From: Lingula anatina
Lineage: Eukaryota; Brachiopoda; Lingulata; Lingulida; Lingulidae
Direction of reading: 5' to 3'
Length of the DNA: 64,000 nucleotides
Assembly: GCF_001039355.2 (NCBI RefSeq)
Contig: NW_019775968.1
Location: 641,973-705,972, forward strand
The notes below the pieces were generated by a model. It saw only the letters and a list, made by a program, of their open reading frames with translations, did not search any database and was not told the origin of the DNA. Shown in pieces: positions 40,001 to 50,900 of the stretch (the stretch's first letter is position 1; each line of letters begins with the position of its first letter). A program made the translations under genes and the position numbers.

Positions 40001-42799
40001 ATTTTGATACATATTTTTGCTTTTTCTGAATTCAAAGAAAATGTATTTCTTATATTCATTTCAAACTATTTCAGCATGAAAAACAACCAAAATAAAAAGA
40101 CTATAGAAGGAAAATTCCATGCAAAAACAAACAGTATTAACTGAACAAGCTTGATGCTCACTTATGCACTTAAAACCTGCTAATTAGTAAAGAAAGACCC
40201 ACATGAATGTATTCTTACCTTCTCTTTGTGCTGTCTTATAGAGGTTACCATAGTTCCCTGTGACAGATCCCAAAGCCCTATGGTAAAATCTGCAGATCCA
40301 CTTGCCAGAACATTGCTAATTTGAGTAAAAAAATATCTGTTAATTTTCATACACCTTACACAAATAAAATAATTGCATTATCATAAAGGGAGAAACTTTA
40401 AACTAACCTCTTGTAACTGTCCAATTTCAAATCTTAAGGCTAAAAGATAGAACAATATTCTGCATTCTCTGACTATGACTGACCGTGCTTCCTTATTCCA
40501 AGAAAGGTCCAAAACAGCATCTGTGTGACCAGCAGCAGTAGCACTGTTCTTTTTCTGAAAATTATGGATTAAATAAATGACCATTATTAATTTACATATA
40601 TCTAAGTACTAATGAATTTTTAATGCAATTTTTGGGATCACTGACAAACTTCAACCGAAAACGACTTACTTTATGAAATGACCTGATTTTTATTTGTTAG
40701 TGAACTTGAGGTTACAGCAAACCCAAAACATATTGAGAACCCTATAAAATGTTACCACTATCACATAACAGGCATATAACTTGGCAACCAGCATGTTATT
40801 ATCTTTCCAATTTTTATTTCATGAATATAACTGAAATGTAAATTCACCTTTTTGGATTTCTTCACTTTAGTTCCCAACGTGAATGTTGGTTCTAAGCAAT
40901 CTATAACATCAAGATCCCAGAGATCTATAGTTGGTTCCATACTACTCACTGCCAGCATATTTCCTGAAAAGACAAACGCGGTACACATTTAAAATATCTG
41001 TATAAACACAGGTCAAATGTGGATCCAAGCCCTCTTCTTCCTATTCCGAACGAATACGATGGATAAATCCCTTTACACCTCTTTTCAATATGAGAGTTAA
41101 AACATGACAATGGTTAGATATGTGAAAATCTCCCAATGACCCACTGATCTCCCCCACCAGCCTCCTTGCCTTCTATCCTAGATCTGTGAATGTGCAATTC
41201 ACCTTGTAATCACCATCTAGTATATATTTGCAAGAACAGAGCATTCTGCCTCAAATTGTTTATTTTCTCCATTTCCCTAAATATTGAAAATACATAAAAA
41301 CTGACGGGTATATGACAAAAGATCTCACAAACCTGTCTGCTGTTCCCCTGGGTCATAATTCAACCACTCTAATGCCAGGGGAAAAGATGGGAGTATAATG
41401 TCATGGTGGCAGTAAAAGTTTGCCTCCTCCTCATTGTACACTGAAACAAAGAATAATTATTCTATGATTCCTTGATGGACAACAAGTAGTTCATTTAACT
41501 TAAACAATGAACTCTTAAATCAAGCTCAACATGTTACTAATCTTAAGCATGTATCTACTGTTAGATATATAAATGATAAACCTTGTTTCACTTATAGAAA
41601 AGTAAATATAAAAAAGAATAAGCACTCACCATGTATTTCTAACAGAGTGCAATCTTGTTGAACTCTGGCTACCGCCAATAAATTATCAGTAGGTTTTATC
41701 GTAAAATCTTCATTATCACTGTCATCCTGCTAAAAAATCATGTACATCATTATTTGGCTAAAAGTGTTCAGGTGAGTAAAACAAAAAAGGATATTGTGAA
41801 AAAAATTCAAGGTTTTATAAATCAAGCCAATACTTGAAAAATAAAAAGTCACCTGACATAGTAACAGAGGATATTGGTTTGAAACTTGATAATATGCAAA
41901 AGAGAAGCAAAAAATCTTTTATACCTCATCCTTCAATGTAATATATGGATCATCATCATTGCTTGCATAATATGTCAGACCAGCAATTCCATCCCAAGGA
42001 GAAGAGACTAAAATTCACAAAAATAAAATTTTGTTTTCAAAACAGACTACTTAATGTCAATTTATAACAAACCTTTCATAAAGTAGTCATTATTTTAATG
42101 GTCACAGCCTTGAGGAAAAGCATCTGCTTTATCTTTTTTTTTATTGCTAGCCTACAGAAAATGTAACTAATATAATGCAATACCTTCCTCATCTTCATCA
42201 TAATTTTCCAGGCCATATTCAGCAATTATGTCATCAACATCTTCCTCCTCAACATCATCCTTTTCAGGTTCCTCCTTTCTTTTCTTTTTCTTTATCTTCT
42301 TCTTTCCTCCTGTGGCTATTAAATCAGCATCTCCTTCCATATCGTGTACTTGGTCTCCATCATCTTCTTCTTCATCTCCTAACTCTGCATTTCTTTCAGA
42401 GAGAAAAACACAGCATTAGTGCACCAACAAGTGAAGAGGAGTATTTTACATAATTTCCCGATGAAACCAATAAATTAAATTATTATTCCAATAAGTGTGA
42501 GCAACTTACGCAATGCCCTGCTTTGTATCTTTTATAATCTTCTCAAGTTCCTCTTTAGTTACTTGCACCTGAAAACAATGCAAAATTCCAATACAGCAAG
42601 TTGAACTATCTTAACTGCAGTACCCAGCAATTAAGATTCATGAATTTCAACATTACTAAAATAACAAGTTTACATTTCCTTATCAACTCAAAATTAGATC
42701 TTTAAGAAGTTAAAATAAGGTATAAGTATTTACCTTATCAGGTGTAGCTTTGGCCACTCCTTTCTTTACCCAAGTCAAGCAAGGAACAAACCCTTTCAT
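31712..42799 (-). CDS. PWP1: PWP1 homologue, WD40 ribosome-biogenesis protein
   Basis: Fifteen exons, from the ATG at 42799: 42734-42799, 42510-42568, 42184-42392, 41925-42007, 41630-41729, 41333-41440, 40848-40963, 40484-40554, 40219-40315, 39378-39439, 39140-39251, 38583-38673, 33191-33312, 32791-32893 and 31712-31917. Phases agree throughout and give 534 aa, close to the roughly 500 aa of the family. The start resembles PWP1 ([14 protein letters not shown]). An acidic and lysine-rich segment (about residues 42-110) follows, then the conserved KPTDNLL and VYNEEE motifs and six or more WD40 blades from about residue 205, including [13 protein letters not shown] and [15 protein letters not shown]. 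The C-terminus ends in eleven lysines, likely nucleolar targeting. PWP1 acts in rRNA transcription and 60S assembly. It lies head to head with the GluN1-type gene, and one 5.3 kb intron contains a MAM-protein gene on the other strand. Confidence 0.95.
33410..33462. repeat. (CA)n-rich tract
   Basis: Interrupted CA/ACAC dinucleotide runs in the large PWP1 intron. Confidence 0.85.
33921..34132. repeat. Two-unit tandem repeat with (TG)n
   Basis: A unit of about 100 bases (TTTTTTACTGAGGGAGAAAG … TG-run … ATTCATAAGTCAAAAACTG) occurs twice in a row. The second copy has a longer TG tract. It lies in the PWP1 intron, upstream of the nested MAM gene. Confidence 0.85.
35370..38015 (+). CDS. Secreted coiled-coil + MAM domain protein, nested in a PWP1 intron
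   Basis: Four exons, 35370-36054, 36485-36664, 37218-37424 and 37867-38015 (TGA), all joined in phase 1, give 406 aa. I chose the ATG at 35370 over the upstream in-frame one at 35319 because it gives a clean signal peptide ([20 protein letters not shown]). Residues about 55-230 are charged, with heptad-like repeats ([20 protein letters not shown]), and should form a coiled coil. The last three exons encode one full MAM domain, from [10 protein letters not shown]…[12 protein letters not shown] to [11 protein letters not shown], ending NGKCI. MAM domains mediate extracellular adhesion or oligomerisation; there is no membrane anchor, so secretion is expected. The whole gene lies inside the PWP1 intron 33313-38582 on the opposite strand. 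No close named orthologue is recognised. Confidence 0.85.
38295..38300 (+). terminator. Candidate poly(A) signal of the nested MAM gene
   Basis: AATAAA 280 bases after the TGA stop and before the next PWP1 exon at 38583. A transcript ending here would stay wholly within the intron. Confidence 0.45.
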
Positions 42800-44965
42800 T
42801 TTTTCTATAACCAGACAAAAATATCTCTTAATAAACATTTCAAGTAAAGGCCGAGTTATTTAAAAACTCATATGCGTCTATTATATATGGTCACTTCACA
42901 ATCTAAATAAATTTGGTACTTTTGTAGTATACCCCCCCACCCTGTAACTTTCTGTAACTTTCACTTTTCAAACAGTTTTTTACATTTTCTTGTTCATGTA
43001 TGTCAAAGCTGTTGAAATAAAATGCTCTTGTAATTACCTGTGGACTTTTTATTTGTTTTAATCACGTTTAATCCAGCCCATTGAAATACAAAGTTAGAAT
43101 CTTCAATTTACACCCGCAGTCAATAACTTGCCGCGTTTTCGTTGGCTAACTCAAAGGTAATTTTATGTGAACAAGTAGCTCATAATAATTTCACGGAGAA
43201 AGTCCAAGTATACAATGTATCAATCCTATGTTCACATAAAATAAGGTAGAGTTAGCCAACGAAAACGCGGCAAGTTATTTGACTGCGGGTACATTGTAAA
43301 TTTTCACATTGTATTTCAATGGGGTGGATTAAACGTGATTAAAACTAATAAAAAGACCACAGGTAATTACAAAAACATTTTATTCCAACAGTTTTGACAT
43401 AGGTGAAAAAGACAATGTAAAAAAATGTTTGAAAAATGAAAGTTTCAGGAAGTTACAGGGTGGGGGGGTATACTACAAAAGTACCATAAATTTAAAATCT
43501 ATCCGAGTATATGAACATTAGTTGTTAGCATTTATAGGGATAAACAGATTTTGTCAACGAGCTTACTCAATCTCTTTTTCAGTCCCTGTCCTCAATGCGC
43601 AACCACTGGTGTCTATGACCACTACCTAGATTGTATGTTGTACTAATGTTGAAATAGTATGTTTAGAACCGAAGTTGTGATTACCTGTCACACTTTCGTT
43701 CATTTATGAACCAAGGGAACTATAAGCCAATATTAGCTTTAAACACATTCTAGCACACAGAAAAAGACCTGTACCTTTTCACAATATCCTAAACTGAGTT
43801 CTAAACAGTTTAAAACACTGCATCTGGTCGGCCGCACGTGTGTTGTCTTTTAATTATCAATCCCGCAGTAAATGGATGACATAGAAAAAAATACACATTC
43901 TTGATCTATCGATTACCATGCTATTATCGTTAATCCATTTTAAGAAAATTGATAAGGTATTTTTGTCTTGTTGTACAGTGGATTGTATTTTATTTCAAGA
44001 AACAATCAATAAATATAGAACAGACAGGGCCAATCAAATTCACGAATTACTTTAAGTGCTTAGAAAACAGATACTGTTGAAAATGAATCGGAGTGCCTGA
44101 GCAGAACAAGGATATAATTAGAAAGCAAAGTAGGTAATGATAGGTAATAAGTAGGTAATGATAGATGTTAGTGATATGTACTTTGTTGTTACATTTTGCT
44201 TACTAAGGTGACGGACACGTTTGAGAAGTATGGTAAACTGTGATAGCCCCCGTGAACTGGATTACCAGATGTCAGAAATATGCCCTCGATTGACGATGTT
44301 CACCATTAATGCAATCAGTGCGTTGTTTATTAGTGTTAATAAATTAAAATGCAGGTTTATAATATCCGAATTATCTATAATATTCGAATAGCTAGTTTGA
44401 CGTCTAATATAGGCATTTTGCATGTGACGTCATTTTCAATAGACTGATGACGGAAATCGTCTCTGGTACTGCAGAGTTCTGGAGCTTGATAGATACAGTG
44501 CTGTAGGCCGCTCGGCATAACACGACGGACAGTTTTATAGAAATGAATGAGGAACTTATATGTGTAACTTAGCGTTATACCCAATGATTTTTAGGAACAC
44601 TAAAGCTTCTAAATGAAATGTCACGCATGCTTTCTTTCATCTCAATTTTGAAAGAAGTATAGATTTAAACTTTCTATTTTTTGCCAAATAATGCTATGGA
44701 AGATAATTTTTGTATAAGACTTTTTGTTGTTCACTGTTGTGAAGGCTGATGAAAAAGGTCTGGATTAATCAGGAATTTTCTTAACGAGGCTAATGAACAT
44801 TCATTTATTGCCCTTCATGCTCTCTGCAGTGCCCATTAGTAAACAGTTTTACATACTTTGTTTATTTCTTAGTATTTTTATATACTTTTCCATTTCTATT
44901 AAATGTGACTAAATTTTGATGAATTTGAAGATATTTATCATTATTTGTGTTCCTATTTTCTGCAG
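42800..44965. promoter_or_regulatory. Shared upstream region of PWP1 and the GluN1-type gene
   Basis: PWP1 reads leftwards from 42799 and the receptor gene reads rightwards; its first coding exon begins after an acceptor ending at 44965. The 2.2 kb between them must carry both promoters and the receptor's upstream 5' UTR exon. A foldback element fills 42915-43485. A possible 5' UTR acceptor for PWP1 (GGTTATAG) ends at about 42806. No core promoter motif can be called with confidence. Confidence 0.4.
42915..43485. mobile_element. 571 bp foldback (long inverted repeat) element
   Basis: Arms 42915-43173 and 43230-43485 are imperfect reverse complements along their whole length, separated by about 56 bases. 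Both tips read GGTACTTTTGTAGTATACCC from the outside. It has no coding capacity. It lies about 115 bases upstream of the PWP1 start codon. A foldback MITE is the simplest reading; target-site duplication is not clear. Confidence 0.85.
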
Positions 44966-44981
44966 GCATTTTCTGGCAGCC

Positions 44982-47900
44982 ATGGTGCAAAACCAACACG
45001 TCTTCCTCAGCATATGTCTTCCACTGCTTCTTACAGCATCATGCATGGGTCAAACACTGCAGTTCCCAAACCAAATCATCATAGGAGGGGTGCTGGGTAC
45101 CCAAGAATCCATGGATTTGTTTCACCAATGTATAGAAGAAGCCAACCAACCTGGGGTTCTCCCAGGCAATATCACAGTAAAAGGAGCAGCCATGCTGATG
45201 GATGAAAACCCAATCAGAGCTGCACGAGATATTTGTCTTAAGATGATATATCAGCAGGTGTATGTGGTGTTGGTCAGCCATCCACACCCTAATGCCAAGT
45301 CCCCGCTGTCTGTCTCATACACTTGTAAATTCTATAACATCCCTGTCATTGGAGTTGGAGGAAACTTGAGAGATAGTATTTTCTCAGAAAAGGTATACAT
45401 GCAGATTGATCTCATATTTATTTACAGTTTTAATATCATTTTGATTTAGATTAGGCTTTTATAAGTGAGGAAGTAAAAGGAGTTATGTTGCTGGTTTTAA
45501 ATCTCAATTAACTTTGTATTTATACAACTGATTTAATAACCAGGGGCCGGTTTCACAAAGCAGTAGTTAGTTAGAACAACTAACTACTGAACTACCTCGC
45601 TAACGAGCAAACTTAGCGATTTTCGAGGGGTGTTTCACGAAGCAGTAGTTAACTCATCGCTAAGTTCAGTCGTAAAGTTCGGTCGTTAGTTCTCTCGTTA
45701 CTCACCGTAGTCTCGAAACCGTCTGCCGGAAGTGGAACTCTTGCGTAAAAGTGTCACGAAAGCACAAACTCTCCAATTTTTGGTGGCTGGAAATGCATAA
45801 GAACGTCTGCTTTGAGGTCGTCGTAAAGGATCTCCACCACCTTTTTGCCGCTCTTTTTGTCACAGCTAGGCGCAACCTCTCGTAAATTGCATCATCGTGT
45901 GTATATTCGAATAGATTCTGCCTTTCATGAAAACGTCGTAGTCTACGTTGCCGTCTGGCGGTACGGATAGCAAGAAAAGTAGCCGCCATATTGGATACAA
46001 AGACAAACGACAGACAACGGTAACTAAGCAACCTTTTTATTTCACTCATTACGCATGCGTACGATGAAACTCTAGAGTTAGCGACTGGTCTGACCAGTCG
46101 TTAAATATCCAAGGCAACAACGAGACAATAACGAGCGAGAGAACTAGCGACTGCTTCGTGAAACAGCACTATAACTAGCGAGAGGCTAACTACCGATCGC
46201 TAACTAACTACTGCTTTGTGAAACCGGCCCCAGGCATAATATAAGGTTGATCTGATAGATTAAAAGGCACCAAAGAAGTACAATTCTATTTTGACTTTCA
46301 TTATTTGTGATATGTATCTGTGTATGAATAGCAATTGACATTGCATGAAGTCATATTTTCTGTGCATTAAACAATAATACAAAACCATGTAGACATTTTT
46401 CTTTCTTAGACTGGGTTCCCATGCTTCATTGTCTGTCATATATACTGAATCAGCTAGGGGGTAAAGTTAATTACCCCCTAACAGTTTTACTAGGTGTGAC
46501 AGACATTTAAGCTGGTTAAGTTGATAGCAATTTAGTGAGACTCCCCTGGGAGATAGATCGATCCAAATATCTGTGGGAATGGTCCCTTAGTTTTCAGTTA
46601 GACCTTTTATTCCAGAGCGTCCATGCCACTTTCCTGAGGACGGTGACCTCAATCTCCCACCAGGCCGACCTGTGGCTAGAACTACTTAAGTTCTATAAGT
46701 GGAAGAAAACTGTTTTCATCACTGAGCTCACTCAGGAAGGCAGGAACATTCTCAGCAGATTTCAGAACCAGGCCAAAAGTACAATAGAGGTTGGTTATCG
46801 TGTCATTTAAGTTAAACGTTATGCCTTAACTTATATGTTGGTAAGTTTGAACTATTGTAATGCAAAGCTATTACTGTAGATAGATCTAGATTTATTTACT
46901 TAACACCCTTTTTTCCAGCTTGAAAAGACTATTTTGTTAAAACCTGGACTAAGAAGCTATTCAGACGATTTATTAGAGCTGGAAAAGGCAAGAGCCAGAG
47001 TGGTGTTGATGTTTGTTTCGTAAGTAATGAATACTTAGCTATGTTTTAATGAAAAATACTTGGAACAGGATTTCACGGTTAGCATTGCTCTTTCAGTTGA
47101 TGAGATTCTGGCAACATAAAAAGTCATGGAAGAAGTGTGAATGTATGATCTGTACTAAGTACTGGATCAAGGCTTGATATAAATTCATTTCAGGCACTTG
47201 CCCTGTGGGTCAAGTAGGTCTGAAAATCTACTTACCCCACTCTAAATCAAAAAGGCCAAGTAATGCCATTAAGTACACTGAGCCCTGCTGGAGTGGCACT
47301 GTTGTTATATAGTACTTTGTTAATTTTAGCCAAAGTGTTGCTGAGGTGGTGTACAGGGATGCTGTACACTTGAATCTGACTGGCCCAGGATTTGTGTGGA
47401 TTGTCACAGAACAGGCTTTGACTGTCCAGAATATACCCCAAGGTACAGAAGCAATGTGAAAGATTCTGTCTTCTTGTCAATTTTGTTTGCGCCTTGTAAT
47501 ATATCAGAATCATACAAGGAATGTTTTAAATTCATTTAGACTGTAAAATATACTCATTAAAGTATTGCATTTAAAGGATTCACTGAAACTGTCAGTTTAT
47601 TTAAGTTACTACAAATTAGACCCCCACCCCACCCCACATTTTTGGTCTTTGGCATATGCTCATTATTCTAAATATTAATAAAAACATTTTTGTGAATTTT
47701 TGTTAATTATCTGCTGACATTTGAGTACTTTGGCATTTTTGTTTTAATTTTACTACTAAAAAAATGTATTTCAATCTTGGTTGTGACAGCTCGTGCTCAT
47801 GATACAGTCTTACCAAAAAATAATAAAAATAATAGCTAATAAAAAATAATAATAGTAAAATAATTTTGTTTGTTGTAATGATGGTGAATAAATTGGATGT

Positions 47901-50900
47901 ATTGCCCCTAAATAAATGAGAAAAACTGTTATGCTATGTGATCCAACATGTTTTTGTCTTATAATCTCTAGAACTGAGGTAGGTCATGGGGTGAGTTGAG
48001 TTTGCCAAAATGTCAGTTATGGCCTAATGCCAATAAATTATAGATATAATTATTATTTCTTCTCATTTATTCAGGTATTTTAGGTTTCCAGTTGCGTTTT
48101 GGCATGAATGAGTCTCTTCACATCAAGGATGCTATGCATGTTGTGGTGAAGGCCATCAATACTATGTACAATAAAGTGAACCTCACTGAGGCCCCTAATC
48201 GGTGTATAAGCCATACTGAAGATGAAGTAGGATCTTGGGATAGTGGCCAAGTCATGTTTAAGTAAGAAAATGTTTTTGTTTTCTCTTGGGGCAGAATATT
48301 TAGATTTATTTACACAGTTGACCAGTCTTGGCAAATGTTTTGCAAGTCATATTTTTAATCAAAATAATTTTCAAAATGAAATTTGACTTTCAAGAGATGT
48401 AAGAAGTCTAGTTCCTTATACACTTTTATAAAATGCTTCCATAAACAGTTCCTTAACATTTAACTTTTTATGTACAGTTTTGTAAGTAAAAAAATATTGA
48501 AAAAACAATGCATTTGCAGTTGTCTGAAAACCATGGTGATGTCATTTAAAAAGCAAAGCTATTTTTAGTGCCCTAAAGGAAGTTGAGTTTGCTGATGGGA
48601 AGACAGGAAAGGTAAAATTTGATGAGGTTGGAGATCGTGACAGTCCTGTGTATGACTTGGTCAATGTACAAGAAGGCAAGCTAGTCACAGTGGGCACTTA
48701 TGAAGGCAAGGTACTGCATTATGGACAAAGGTCTTGCCTATATGTATCCTGCCATATTCTAATTTAGCTAAAAAAGTTGAAACATTTGACTACTTATTGT
48801 TTAAATTGCTGTGATTCAATTTAAAAAAATGACATGGCTTAAATAACCCATTTATTTGGTTATAATATATTTTATCCTGGAGTGAACACAGAATCCTTGT
48901 AATTAAGTGTATTGATGTGTTATGGTATTTCTCTGGTCTATTTACTTTTTTGATATGGAACATTTTAGTGAAAATATAGATTTGTAAACACATTTGATCA
49001 TTGTAATTTATTTAGCTCAAACTAACACATTTTCCTACTTTGAAGATGCAGACCAAAAAGCTGAATGTTAGAGGTCCAATTCTCTGGCCAGGTGGACAAA
49101 TGACCACACCTCTGGGAGAGAATATTGAGACACATTTGAAGGTAAGAAATGAGGCAATGGTAACTTTTTTAAAACTCACATCAACCAAAAACTTATGTAC
49201 TAATAAAATTGTTGGTCATAAAACCCTCCAAAAAAGGTTAAACTTCTCATCATTTGTTAAACCCCATTCTTAAGAAAGTTACCCTGACATTTTATGCTTC
49301 ATATTCAGTATGAAAAGTTTTCTTATAAAATGTGACATGTAATCCCCAAATACAGTGAAACTGGAACATATTGAAGTCCTTTGCCAACTTCATTGATGGT
49401 GATCTTATGTTCATATTTGTATGACTGGTTTTAGGTGGTGACCATTGAAGAGGTCCCTTTTGTATTCTCACGGGTCATCCAACCAGGAGAACAGTGCAAG
49501 ACCATGCCAAGCCTGGAAGATGGAATAAGAGAAATCTACTGTCCACATATTAATGTTACAACTGGTAATCTTGAAATGTATTATCAGTCTGTCATTATTC
49601 CTCTCTCTTATTTTCAATTTTGATCCCTGTGTGGAAGTTACATTGCTGGTAATAACTGAATAAAGAAACAGAAGTCCTTCTTATTTTATTAATTATCTTA
49701 ATATAAGCAAAATAGAATGATAGTAAAACATGAGAAAAAAATACGGAAAAATGCTGCTGTCAGAACTGAAAATCACTCATCATGTGTACTAGTTTTTGTT
49801 TCTGTTATTGATCATTAAGCTCGCGTCTGCTAGCAATTTAAATTTTCTTTTAGATCTTCACAGATCATTGTTCCGCTGACATGGAATGATTTGCCATTTT
49901 CAGGTGTGAAGACTCATAAATGTTGCAAGGGATACTGTATAGATTTGCTATTCAAGCTTGGTACCAAACTAAACTTCACTTACGATGTCCATCTTGTTGG
50001 AGATGGCAAGTTTGGTGTTTTGGAAAAGGTAGTTTGTTTATTCTCTTTATTTACAACTATATTTTTTATAAAGTGAACTAGAAAAGAAAATAGAAACCAT
50101 AAATTTTAATGAATGTAATTTTGTTGGTAAGATATGATGATGCCAATAAGATTCAATTAAATAAAATTGAAGGTAGATATTTTAGGCTGTATTCCCAGAG
50201 CTTTTAGATCGATCTTTCCCCGTGGGGAGTCTCACTAGATTACTGTCAGATAATCCGGCTTAAATGTCTGTCCCGCCTACTACAAGCTGTAAGGGGGTAA
50301 TTAACTTTCGTGTCCACTCGGCTGACAGCTATTTAACGTGAACCCCCAGGGAGTTAGGTCGATCTAAAGTAGATCGATCTAATCTCTGGAAATGGGGTCT
50401 TAGATATTTAACAAATTTTGTGTCACAGCAAGAGACATTCTGTGGTATTCATTGAACACTTTATTTGTTAGAACTGTCTTTTACTCCTAGCTGAACAAGG
50501 CTGAGATAAATGTAAAATTGAATCAGATTCAGTGCAGGCATTTCAGTGTAAGCATGACTCTAGAAAATAACTAAGGTATGTTGTATTTTAGAACAATAGG
50601 ACAGCCCAAGAGTGGAATGGAATGATGGGTGAGCTTTTGAAGAAAAAGGCAGATCTCATTGTGGCTCCTTTAACTATAACTCCTGACAGGTCTCTGGCTG
50701 TGAAGTTCTCAAAACCTTTCAAATACCAGGGACTGACAGTTTTGATGAAGAGGGTGAGTCATATATTTTATGTTCAGCTGCTTAATTAACTGTATGTCAC
50801 AATCACCTTTGTCTGTTAGTGTTACTGGAGGGCGAGTTTGGAGGTGTTGAAACTTCTGGTTATTGCAAAAACTTTTAATCGAAGTTTTAGTTTTGCTTCA

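Noticed and set aside
42175..42453. Plus-strand frame rich in His, Leu and Ser
   Set aside because: It is the antisense of the acidic/lysine-rich PWP1 exon 3.
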